From assembly GCF_015708085.1 (NCBI RefSeq), contig NZ_JADNYM010000020.1, forward strand, positions 1-64,000: DNA of 64,000 bases, given 5' to 3'. How positions within the stretch are numbered: the first letter of the stretch is position 1; each line of letters starts with the position of its first letter. A program made the translations under genes and the position numbers. This document shows, one piece after another, positions 1 through 6,593 of the stretch. A model generated the notes under the pieces. The model searched no databases and was not told the DNA's origin. It saw only the letters and a program-made list of their open reading frames with translations. This stretch comes from Arthrobacter terrae (GTDB lineage: Bacteria; Actinomycetota; Actinomycetes; Actinomycetales; Micrococcaceae).

Positions 1-2
1 CC

Positions 3-92
3 ACCACCAAGGACCCCAAAATCCTGGCCCTGCCCGAAACGGTATGGATCAACAAGCCACCAGAAAAACCCGAGACAAAGAAAGCAGCCTAA
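3..92 (+). CDS. C-terminal end of an unrecognised protein (possible transposase tail)
   Basis: An open frame enters from the left edge and ends with TAA at 90-92. The visible 29 residues end in a lysine- and proline-rich tail (...PPEKPETKKAA). It lies antisense to the last part of the truncated gene 603-49, whose normal sequence breaks off near 125-130. This suggests that an incoming element, such as an insertion sequence, ends around 93-130. I do not recognise the protein family from so short a tail, and transposase identity is only a guess from the context. Confidence 0.35.
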   Translation, partial: TTKDPKILALPETVWINKPPEKPETKKAA

Positions 93-603
93 CTCCCACT
101 GGCCTCATCCACCTTGACAAATTCCGCCCCGACGATGGCCGTTGCTGAGCGCTCCCGAGCGAGTCATCGTCGGTCCCTACTCCGTCGTGCTGATACGACA
201 TGGAGTCTGGAACGGACGTGTTGGCAAGCACCCGGAGGCCTGATTCCTGCAGCGACATTATGATGGCGATCTCGAGCCCCGCATCCGGAACACCCAAGGA
301 TTTGCCGGCCACGATGTAGTCCCGCGCCACCTTCACTTGGGCAGTACTGAGGACAGTGGGCGGTCCGGAAGTCGACGCGATCGACAGCCCGGAGGCCGTC
401 CCTGGTTGGGCCGCCGTCTCCGCCACGCTTGACGCGTCGGTGAGGCACGCCGTCGTGCTTCCTTCGGCTGCAGAAGCGACCAGCGCCAAGCCACCGCACA
501 TGACCATTATCAGCACCGGCACCATAACGCTGGCAACGTAGGCGACAAGGCGAAGTAGGGCACGGCGCTTGATCGCTGCCAGCACCAGCGCCGGCACGGC
601 CAT
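49..603 (-). pseudogene. Truncated conjugation-type cell-wall hydrolase gene
   Basis: The product begins with a short basic stretch and one membrane span (about residues 14-48). A domain with the pattern seen in NlpC/P60- or transglycosylase-associated proteins of actinobacterial conjugative elements follows: an AxQI-type helix, MSLQESGL, then DDDSLGSAQQRPSSG. In relatives this leads into a tryptophan/glycine-rich continuation and the catalytic domain. Here the similarity stops at about residue 160 and the last 25 residues look foreign, ending in a frame antisense to another coding end (3-92). The start ATG (603-601) overlaps the upstream stop as TGATG, so translation is coupled. The gene is probably broken by an insertion. 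Confidence 0.6.
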
Positions 604-1319
604 CAGTAGACGATTCTGTCAGCCGAGGCGTAGAAGGCGACCATGGCGCAGCGGTCAACCGGCGCCGTCGACGCTGGCGGGCAGTTGACCATGACGCTAA
701 CGGGTACGGTGTAAGCATTTTTCCCGCCCGTTTGGTGTTCCTCGACCTTGAGCGTGAAAGTGCACACGTGCAGGCCCGCCCATGGTGCTGGCTGTTGCTG
801 CACCTGGGTGAGTTGTTCGTCGCAGGAGGATGTTGAAACCGAGGCCGTCCGGTAGGCGTGCATGCCGGATAAGGAGGCGAACGATGCCGCGGTGACTCCT
901 GTGGCTTGGAATTCCTGGGCCATGACTACCAGTGGGTTCGCTCCGTCGGGCAGCACGTCCCACCATGAACGCAGCCGTTCATAAACTTCAGAATAGGTCG
1001 AAGATCTGGCGTCCCACGTATAGATCGCCTCCGCTGCGGCCTGAGCCAGCATTCGGTAATCCCTCGTTTTCGGCTCGTTGGGTGCGAGTGGGAGTTCCGG
1101 TTTTTGGGACGGAACGACGACGGCGGCAGATGGGATTGCAGCCCGCGTCGGCTTCGCTGTGGTAGCCGCTGGGACGGGCTGCTCGAATTGGGCCGGGGAG
1201 GGTGTTCGCAGTGCGAAGACGACCGCGACGGCGGCAATCAGGACGACCGTCACCAGCAGTGATATCCACAAGCGGGGACGCGTGGCCAGATGATGCATCA
1301 ATTCGACAAACCGGTACAC
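603..1319 (-). CDS. Membrane-anchored protein of the integrated element
   Basis: The 238-residue product has an N-terminal cytoplasmic stretch, one membrane span at about residues 17-37, a proline/alanine-rich linker and an external domain of about 150 residues containing three cysteines. This topology resembles VirB8/TcpC-like conjugation proteins, but I see no diagnostic motif, so the role is inferred from context. The GTG start at 1319 has a good ribosome binding site (GAGAGGGGG, five bases upstream). Its stop overlaps the start of the next gene in the order TGATG. It lies 40 bp downstream of the sigma-factor gene and is probably in the same transcript. Confidence 0.6.
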   Translation of the reverse strand: MYRFVELMHHLATRPRLWISLLVTVVLIAAVAVVFALRTPSPAQFEQPVPAATTAKPTRAAIPSAAVVVPSQKPELPLAPNEPKTRDYRMLAQAAAEAIYTWDARSSTYSEVYERLRSWWDVLPDGANPLVVMAQEFQATGVTAASFASLSGMHAYRTASVSTSSCDEQLTQVQQQPAPWAGLHVCTFTLKVEEHQTGGKNAYTVPVSVMVNCPPASTAPVDRCAMVAFYASADRIVY

Positions 1320-1359
1320 GGGAACCCCCTCTCACCTGGTTCATGGTCGTGTGGAAGGT

Positions 1360-2268
1360 CTACGACATGACCACTCGAACGGCCTCGGAACGTTGGTGTG
1401 CCGCTACAGCACGCTCAAGAACGTCCAGTGCGGCGAGATAAAGGTTGCGTGCGTAACCAATCCTGCCCTCAAGGTACTTTTTACTGACGCCGGTCTCAGC
1501 CGATAAGTCCGCGATCCCCGCCGTTCTCTCTGTGCCGCGAATGCCCGTCAAGACCAATCGTTCAGCAACAACCTGGAGTAGCACCGTGGGTATGCAGCAC
1601 ACCGCCGTCGCGATGATAGTCGGTGAATCGTCGAGCGTTCGTGCATCGACTTCCAGCGCTGCCTTCACGGTCATGGCTGTTTGGCGGACCACGGTAACCG
1701 CATGCCAGCGCTTGCGTTCTTCCCATTCGGGCGTGTGTGCTTCATGCCGTTGACGGGGCGTCGTCAGGCACTTGACCGCCAGCTCCCAAGTTTCGGCCGG
1801 GACGTGCTGACGCACTTCGGTCAGGACCTCGGCAACCCATTCGCGTTCGGCGATCTGCTCGACGCTCTCCGTGGTGGCAAAGTCGACCGGTGACGCCTTC
1901 GATACCTCAGGATCAGCGGTAAGTGACATCCACGGATGGGCCAGAGTCCGCCTGACGTGATCGGCGCACAAGTGGACTGCTATTCCTTGAACCCATCCCC
2001 CAAATGAAGCGTCGGGCAATTGGCGATAGGGCCGCTTGACCAGTCCATCCCAAGCCGCGACGCGGACCTCTTGCATGACGTCGTCGACGTCGTCGACGTG
2101 ACCAATGCGAAGCAGTCTGGCGCGCACATATGGGCGAACACCTTCGACGGCGATCATCAACTGATCGATGGGAATGTCGAACTCCGGCGGCCGTGCCAAG
2201 GACGGGTCGATGCTGCTGTGGAGGAAGGCGGTACTTGATTCTTTGGAGTTGAGGCCCATCATCTTCAC
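1360..2268 (-). CDS. ECF-like RNA polymerase sigma factor of the element
   Basis: Residues about 40-100 match sigma region 2, including VDDVMQEVRVAAW, the helix that binds core polymerase. The C-terminal part (about 245-285) has a helix-turn-helix-like segment (IADLSAETGVSKKYLEGRI) in the position of region 4. The middle is unusually long, and at 302 residues the protein is longer than a typical ECF factor. It leads a leftward set with the membrane protein and the hydrolase remnant, so it may drive element genes. Start codons GTG (2268) and ATG (2262) are both possible and neither has a strong ribosome binding site. No anti-sigma factor is visible beside it. Confidence 0.65.
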   Translation of the reverse strand: MKMMGLNSKESSTAFLHSSIDPSLARPPEFDIPIDQLMIAVEGVRPYVRARLLRIGHVDDVDDVMQEVRVAAWDGLVKRPYRQLPDASFGGWVQGIAVHLCADHVRRTLAHPWMSLTADPEVSKASPVDFATTESVEQIAEREWVAEVLTEVRQHVPAETWELAVKCLTTPRQRHEAHTPEWEERKRWHAVTVVRQTAMTVKAALEVDARTLDDSPTIIATAVCCIPTVLLQVVAERLVLTGIRGTERTAGIADLSAETGVSKKYLEGRIGYARNLYLAALDVLERAVAAHQRSEAVRVVMS

Positions 2269-2620
2269 CGTTTTCGTGCGTATGGTGACTATCGACGAGC
2301 GGCGTCGCGACTGGCGCCACCGCTATGGCTCACGTCCGCGCAGATAGGTGCGTTGACGAAAGCACGCTGGATTTCCCAGCTGTGAAGCGAGCCCTTGTGG
2401 TTCCCGTGGGCGCCTCCGCATGAAGTTACCATTTCAGTGTTAGACATGTCTAAAACATTGTCAAGAGCGTTCTGCCCGCTTGTGGACAGCCCTGGGGCGG
2501 AATGACCCCATGCCCCACAGGACGCTACCGACGGACGGAGAGTGGTCGTCCGGAGGGTTGGCGTCGAACTTGTTCACAGGCAGCGAAGGGCGCCGCGGTA
2601 CTCGACAAACAAGGCCCGTA
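2269..2620. other. 352-bp control region of the element, no gene
   Basis: No convincing coding frame is present. The stretch holds a leftward promoter with a perfect palindrome (listed separately) and a GC-rich inverted repeat (2491-2498 with 2512-2521). The latter could terminate leftward transcripts from the regulator gene that ends at 2621, though it has no T-run. Confidence 0.5.
2437..2464 (-). promoter_or_regulatory. Leftward promoter with embedded 14-bp palindromic operator
   Basis: Read leftward, TTGACA (2464-2459) is followed after 16 bp by TAACAC (2442-2437), a plausible sigma-A promoter. The spacer and -10 contain the perfect palindrome TTAGACATGTCTAA (2440-2453). A dimeric repressor bound there would block polymerase. 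It would drive the sigma-factor gene starting at 2268. The nearby XRE-like regulator (3127-2621) is the obvious candidate repressor, which is an inference. Confidence 0.5.
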
Positions 2621-3127
2621 TTAGGGAGCGGACGGCTGCCCATCGGCGGTATCTTCTGAATAATTCGCGGCTAGGCGCTCACCGGTTGAGTGACGTTTGA
2701 TGTCTTTGTTGAGGTAATCGGTGATCGCTTTGAGAGTTTCAGGCGATACATCGCCCAACGCTCGGGCCGCAAATGTTTTCACCCTCGCGGCCCTCAAGGA
2801 CCTTACAAACTCAAGCCGTGAATCTATACGCTCCGGTAACTCCGATTCGTCGTCCCCCAGCAAGTAAGCCGGATCTACGTCGAAAACGTCGCTGATGGCC
2901 GTCAACAGTTGGGGGTCCGACACCAGGCGGCCAGTGCCGTCTTTCATGTATGACCAACGAGCGCGAGAAAGGCTCACACCGCGGTCGGCCAGCTCCTTCT
3001 GCAACTCGGGGAACGTCAGCGGACTTCCCCTTTCCGCCATAACGACGTCGAGCAGCAAGTTCAGGCGGCGCGCGAGGATAAGTTGGGCCGACGGAGTGAC
3101 GTCTGCCTCGCTTTCCTCGGCTGCCAC
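2621..3127 (-). CDS. EspR/XRE-like helix-turn-helix regulator
   Basis: The 168-residue protein contains a helix-turn-helix of the type seen in actinobacterial EspR-like regulators: LNLLLDVV, then LTFPELQKELADRG, a recognition helix (SLSRARWSYMKDG) and a closing VDPAYLLGDD. I chose the GTG at 3127 because GGGAG lies six bases upstream and this avoids overlap with the gene ending at 3168; the open frame itself extends further upstream. The acidic and basic C-terminal part resembles the dimerisation region of the family. In this position it probably controls element maintenance or transfer genes, perhaps through the palindrome at 2440-2453. Confidence 0.7.
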   Translation of the reverse strand: MAAEESEADVTPSAQLILARRLNLLLDVVMAERGSPLTFPELQKELADRGVSLSRARWSYMKDGTGRLVSDPQLLTAISDVFDVDPAYLLGDDESELPERIDSRLEFVRSLRAARVKTFAARALGDVSPETLKAITDYLNKDIKRHSTGERLAANYSEDTADGQPSAP

Positions 3128-3167
3128 TTCGCGCTCCCGGTGCTGGACATCGCGGCGCCAAGGGCTT

Positions 3168-3506
3168 TTAGCCCGGTGCGCCCTTACTGACCCCAGTATT
3201 CCGTGCGGTTGTTCCCGTCGCAATAAGCCGCTCGAGCACGTTGTCGGCTGCGGTCATCAGGATCAGTTTGGCGTCTACCTTGCCGACGCCGGGAAAAATG
3301 GTAATCCCCGCTGCGGCACCGTAGGCGGAGAGTCCTGCGGGATCCAAGACCTGGATGGCATCGAGATGGTACGAAACCTCCTTCAGGACATCCATCAGCG
3401 CACGAAGAAACTCCGCGTCTTCATCACCGTTCCGATGCCAATACCGTTCGTTTCTCATGAGCTCCGCGGCGTGATGGAATGCGTTGGCTTGCGGATGCTC
3501 AGCCAT
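3168..3506 (-). CDS. Small hypothetical protein of the element
   Basis: This 112-residue, mainly helical protein has no membrane span or recognisable motif. The ATG at 3506 has a near-ideal ribosome binding site (AAGGAGG, five bases before the start), which is the main evidence that it is real. It ends 40 bp before the start of the XRE-like regulator and is probably cotranscribed with it. The function is unknown. Confidence 0.6.
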   Translation of the reverse strand: MAEHPQANAFHHAAELMRNERYWHRNGDEDAEFLRALMDVLKEVSYHLDAIQVLDPAGLSAYGAAAGITIFPGVGKVDAKLILMTAADNVLERLIATGTTARNTGVSKGAPG

Positions 3507-3862
3507 GGCATCCTCCTTTCTGACAATGGCGCACCAACCGGATACGTTCGGACGCCCTAGTCCGTTGCCTGTTCATCGTTTCCCGAGGCTCTTTCGACAT
3601 GACCAAACCATACAAAACTCGGGCCCTGGGTATCTCAGCCACCAACCTGCAAGTTCCTGGCCGGACGGGCAGCCTGGCGGGTACACGCGAGATCGCGGAT
3701 CTGAAAGAGAGTATTGCTGCGGCCCTGATGGATTCGGAGCTGGCCAGAGGAGTGTAGGGAGGTCACGTCGCTTGCCGCACTTACCACTATGAACAGTGCA
3801 AGGCTCCAATTACAGAATCTCGGGCCACAGTTCGCCACTGTCCGCACCGAAAGGGACTTGCA
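3507..3862. other. Divergent intergenic region of the element
   Basis: This 356-bp stretch separates the leftward regulator pair from the rightward excisionase-like pair. It must hold promoters for both, but I cannot pick out clear -35/-10 pairs. It contains one short rightward frame (3599-3757), listed separately. Confidence 0.4.
3599..3757 (+). CDS. Possible 52-residue small protein
   Basis: An ATG frame of 52 codons runs rightward to TAG at 3755-3757. The predicted peptide begins MTKPYKTRAL and ends with an acidic helix containing ADLKESIAAALMDSEL, a composition like a real small protein. GAGG lies about ten bases before the start, a weak site. Nothing in it is recognisable. It could be a small accessory or regulatory protein of the element, or chance. 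Confidence 0.4.
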   Translation: MTKPYKTRALGISATNLQVPGRTGSLAGTREIADLKESIAAALMDSELARGV

Positions 3863-4117
3863 ATGAGGATCAATCAGGACCTGGCCGCTCATGCCTCGAC
3901 CCAGGCGGGACAGTGGATGTCGCCCCAAGACGTCTGCGACCAACTGCAGATTCCCCGGCAAACCTTCTACCAATGGCGGGCGAAGCACATGGGGCCGCCC
4001 GCTTACCGCTTCGGCAAGCTGATCCGGATTGACCGCGACGACTTCAATGCTTGGCTCGCCGGGCATGCCGAACCAAGCACCTCGTCATCGAGTGAAGTCG
4101 CGGAAAACGGACGGTAG
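3863..4117 (+). CDS. Excisionase-like DNA-binding protein (MerR/HTH_17 type)
   Basis: The 84-residue protein has the winged-helix pattern of small excisionase/HTH_17 proteins: MSPQDVCDQLQIPRQTFYQWRAKHMGPPAYRFGKLIRIDRDDFNAWL at about residues 19-65, shown here only to give domain limits. The first helix positions, the FYQW recognition helix and the RI-DRDDF-WL end are all present. AAAGGGA lies about six bases before the ATG. It is followed four bases after its stop by a second small DNA-binding protein and converges on the integrase gene. A role in directing excision by the integrase is inferred from family and position. Confidence 0.75.
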   Translation: MRINQDLAAHASTQAGQWMSPQDVCDQLQIPRQTFYQWRAKHMGPPAYRFGKLIRIDRDDFNAWLAGHAEPSTSSSSEVAENGR

Positions 4118-4121
4118 CAAC

Positions 4122-4361
4122 ATGCGCCTCGAATTCTACGAGCCCGATGAGGCCGCTGTACTGCTCCGCTGCTCTGAAGCCTGGCTGCGGGCCGGAGCTG
4201 CGAACTGCGAATTCCCCCACCTCACCTGGGGGAAGGGCAAGATCATTTTCACTGACGAACATCTCGAGGAGATCGCCCACCTCCGTGAAGTCAAACCCCA
4301 CATTCTCGATGCGGACACCCGCCGCGTCATCGGCACACGAGCCGAACGCAGGCTCAAATAG
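4122..4361 (+). CDS. Second small helix-turn-helix protein, excisionase-like
   Basis: I place the start at ATG 4122, four bases after the previous stop, which gives 79 residues. The sequence shows the same layout as its neighbour: YEPDEAAVLLRCSEAWLRAGA, then a basic wing (LTWGKGKIIFTDEHLEEI). The tail is basic. The two genes are almost certainly cotranscribed. It may act with the first protein in excision or as a control protein for replication or excision; the sequence does not decide. Confidence 0.65.
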   Translation: MRLEFYEPDEAAVLLRCSEAWLRAGAANCEFPHLTWGKGKIIFTDEHLEEIAHLREVKPHILDADTRRVIGTRAERRLK

Positions 4362-4379
4362 CAAGCTGCGAGAAGCGAC

Positions 4380-5510
4380 CTACTCCTGCCAGGCCCTCGA
4401 CGATCGCTCGACCGCGTCCGCTGCGTCCTGAAGTGCCTGCGGCATGAGGTGTCCGTAGATTTGCTCAGTTGTCGACGTGGAAGCATGGCCAAGGCGCCGC
4501 GAAATCGTGAACAGCGAGACGCCGTCCTGGATAAGCCACGAAGCATGGGTATGCCGAAGATCGTGGATGCGCGGCTCCTTCACCAACCCCTTCGCCTGCG
4601 CCGCCTTTACGGCGGGGAGCCAATAAATTGCCCAAAACACCCGGTGCCGCAACTGCCCGCCACGAGGCGCAGGGAACAGCAGCTCCGTGCCTGCCCGAGT
4701 CGCGACCAGCGGAATCAATCTTTCCACCAGCTGCGGGTTCAGTGCGACGGTACGCTTGCCGGCCCCCGTCTTCGTTGCGCCAAGGTAAAACTCGCTGTTG
4801 GCGCCGCGCTTCCATGCCTTGTTGATCCGCACCGTCGCGGGCTTGGCCAACAGGTCCACGTCGGCGACGGTAACAGCTGTCGCTTCCCCGAAGCGCGTCC
4901 CTGTCATGACGAGGAACTCGGTGAAGACCTTATATGCCTGCTTCATTCCGTCCATAATCAGTCCGAATTCGCGGTGCGTCAGGAATCTGGCCTCGTCTTC
5001 GGGCTTCTCCCCCGTGGGCAGCTGGACCCGCCGGCAGGGATTGTCGCTGCGGTACTTCAGCGCGATAGCCGTTTCCATAGCCGAGTAAAGAAGGGCATGC
5101 ACGTTCTTGATCGTCTTGGCACTTCGACCCTTTTTCTGCATGGACTTAATCCACGCGGTCAAGTGCCGGATGTCGACTCTGTCCACGGCAATAGAACCAA
5201 GGGTGGGAACGATGTGGAGGTTCAGCATGGTTTGATACGTCCGGACGGTGCCGACAGACGGCCGTACCAGCAAGTCGATGTGCTCCTGGACGACTTCGGT
5301 GACGGAAGGAACCTTCCGCCGGGCGTCGAGGATGGCGTCTTGCGCAACCTTAAACGACTGACCGTTGGCGTCAAGGAGCTTCTTCAATGTGACTGCTTCC
5401 GTCTCGGAAACAAAGGTGATGCTCTGCTGGGACCCTACCTCCGGGTCTCTCCACCGGACTTGGTAAGCCTTCGGTCCGGTTCGAGATGGGCGCACTACGA
5501 TGCTGGCCAT
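4380..5510 (-). CDS. int: Tyrosine recombinase (site-specific integrase)
   Basis: This full-length 376-residue integrase has a beta-rich N-terminal arm-binding domain (about 1-70), a core-binding SAM-like domain (about 75-160) and the catalytic domain (about 185-370). The catalytic residues are visible: Arg in TGTRFGEA, the HDLRHTH box (His-x-x-Arg), His in RLGHAS and the nucleophilic Tyr in TEQIYGHL. It inserts and removes the element at the neighbouring tRNA-Leu 3' end. It faces away from the tRNA, and two direct repeats in its upstream region (5529-5560) look like arm sites. It converges on the excisionase-like pair, 18 bp apart. Confidence 0.93.
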   Translation of the reverse strand: MASIVVRPSRTGPKAYQVRWRDPEVGSQQSITFVSETEAVTLKKLLDANGQSFKVAQDAILDARRKVPSVTEVVQEHIDLLVRPSVGTVRTYQTMLNLHIVPTLGSIAVDRVDIRHLTAWIKSMQKKGRSAKTIKNVHALLYSAMETAIALKYRSDNPCRRVQLPTGEKPEDEARFLTHREFGLIMDGMKQAYKVFTEFLVMTGTRFGEATAVTVADVDLLAKPATVRINKAWKRGANSEFYLGATKTGAGKRTVALNPQLVERLIPLVATRAGTELLFPAPRGGQLRHRVFWAIYWLPAVKAAQAKGLVKEPRIHDLRHTHASWLIQDGVSLFTISRRLGHASTSTTEQIYGHLMPQALQDAADAVERSSRAWQE

Positions 5511-5528
5511 AGCCTAAATGCTACGCCG

Positions 5529-5560
5529 TTTGGGAACACTTTATAAGGATTTGGGAACAC
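5529..5560. repeat. Two 11-bp direct repeats upstream of the integrase
   Basis: TTTGGGAACAC occurs at 5529-5539 and again at 5550-5560, 21 bp apart from start to start, or two helical turns. It lies between the integrase start and the tRNA 3' end, where arm-type recombinase sites or autoregulatory sites are usually found. The function is inferred. Confidence 0.6.
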
Positions 5561-5598
5561 CACGCCGGTCAATGTGCCGCTGACCTGCGGTAATACTG

Positions 5599-5679
5599 TG
5601 CCCGAGGTGGGACTCGAACCCACACACCTCTCGATACTGCATTTTGAGTGCAGCGCGTCTGCCATTCCGCCACTCGGGC
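5599..5679 (-). tRNA. tRNA-Leu (anticodon CAA)
   Basis: The minus strand folds into a class II cloverleaf. The acceptor is GCCCGAG/CTCGGGC with discriminator A at 5599. The anticodon loop is CTCAAAA, giving CAA, and the T arm is GTGGG-TTCGAGT-CCCAC. The long variable arm is typical of leucine tRNAs. CCA is not encoded. The 3' end faces the integrase, so this gene is the likely attachment site and has been reconstituted on this side. Confidence 0.95.
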
Positions 5680-5840
5680 CTTCAACGTGAGATAAAGAGC
5701 AAAAACCCTCACCCATGCGAGAAACTACTCTACATGCCGATAGGCTAAATCGTAGAACTGGAACCTCCAGCCAGCGGCGTGGAATGTTGGACGCGCCCCG
5801 CACTCCCGTTGCCCAGCAATACCGCTTTCAAGGAGCTCTC

Positions 5841-6458
5841 GTGTCAGAACAAACGGAACCCACGCCGCCCGCTGCGTCCACCCCCGCTCCGGCCCGCCGC
5901 GTAGTGGTCGCCGAAGATGAGACGCTGATCCGGCTGGACATTATGGAGATTCTCCGCGGCGAGGGCTATGACGTGGTCGGCGAGGCGGACAACGGCGAGA
6001 AGGCGGTGCAGCTGGCGGAGGAGCTGCGGCCGGATCTGGTGCTGATGGACGTGAAGATGCCGGTGATGGATGGGATTACGGCTGCGGAGAAGATTGTGAA
6101 GGCCCGGATCGCCCCGGTGGTTTTGCTGACGGCGTTCAGCCAGCGGGAGTTGGTGGAGCGGGCGCGGGACGCGGGAGCGATGGCATATGTGGTCAAGCCG
6201 TTCACGCCGGCGGATCTGATGCCGGCGATCGAGATTGCGTTGTCCCGCCATGAGGAGATCAGGGCGCTGGAGGCGGAGGTGAGCGATCTGCAGGAGCAGT
6301 TCGCGACGCGGAAGCTGGTGGAGCGGGCCAAGAGCCTGCTGACCACGAAGATGGGTCTGTCGGAGCCGGAGGCCTTCCGCTGGATCCAGAAAACGTCAAT
6401 GGACCGCCGGCTGGGCATGCGCGAGGTCGCGGAGACGATCATCAATCAGGTCAACTGA
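5841..6458 (+). CDS. pdtaR: ANTAR-domain response regulator PdtaR
   Basis: The 205-residue protein has an N-terminal receiver domain with the acidic pair in VVAEDETLIR, the phospho-acceptor Asp70 in LMDVKMPVMDG, LLTAF and YVVKPF. An ANTAR RNA-binding domain occupies about residues 140-205 (ATRKLVERAKSLL, then EPEAFRWIQKTSMDRR). The family (Mycobacterium Rv1626, the same length) binds specific transcript hairpins when phosphorylated and prevents termination. The GTG at 5841 follows AAGGAG by five bases; upstream frame extension has no such signal. Its partner kinase is not in the window. A large hairpin overlaps its stop codon. Confidence 0.9.
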   Translation: MSEQTEPTPPAASTPAPARRVVVAEDETLIRLDIMEILRGEGYDVVGEADNGEKAVQLAEELRPDLVLMDVKMPVMDGITAAEKIVKARIAPVVLLTAFSQRELVERARDAGAMAYVVKPFTPADLMPAIEIALSRHEEIRALEAEVSDLQEQFATRKLVERAKSLLTTKMGLSEPEAFRWIQKTSMDRRLGMREVAETIINQVN

Positions 6459-6513
6459 GTCGCACTTACGGCACTCATACGGTCGTTTGGGTGCCGTAAG
6501 TGCGACTCAGTTG
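6452..6513. repeat. Perfect 23-bp inverted repeat with 16-nt loop at the pdtaR 3' end
   Basis: Positions 6452-6474 and 6491-6513 are exact reverse complements and flank a 16-nt loop. The left arm starts CAACTGAGT and overlaps the pdtaR stop codon; the right arm ends with CTCAGTTG. No T-run follows, so it is not a classical intrinsic terminator. A second hairpin with the same arm ends and the same loop length lies at 49418-49483, so this is a repeat family. Confidence 0.85.
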
Positions 6514-6535
6514 GGGCCGACGACGGCGCGTACGA

Positions 6536-6573
6536 ACGGGCGGCCCGCACCTTATGTGGTGCGGGCCGCCCGT
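6536..6573. terminator. GC-rich hairpin between pdtaR and pyk
   Basis: A perfect 16-bp stem (6536-6551 with 6558-6573) encloses a 6-nt loop between the convergent genes pdtaR and pyk. It could terminate transcription from either side. The T content after it is low, so efficiency is uncertain. Confidence 0.65.
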
Positions 6574-6593
6574 CGTTGTGTCTCTAGGAAAGG

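Larger units (their letters stand above)
1..5599. mobile_element. Right part of an integrated element at tRNA-Leu(CAA)
   Basis: The tyrosine recombinase starts at 5510, about 90 bp from the 3' end of tRNA-Leu(CAA) at 5599, which is the usual arrangement for integration into a tRNA 3' end. Inward of it lie two excisionase-like genes, an XRE-like regulator, an ECF-like sigma factor, a single-membrane-span protein and a cell-wall-hydrolase-type gene, a cargo typical of actinobacterial integrative conjugative or mobilisable elements. Housekeeping genes begin immediately on the other side of the tRNA. I see no second copy of the tRNA 3' end in positions 1-5500, so the far attachment site lies outside the window. 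The element type (conjugative or not) is inferred; no transfer ATPase or relaxase is visible here. Confidence 0.72.
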
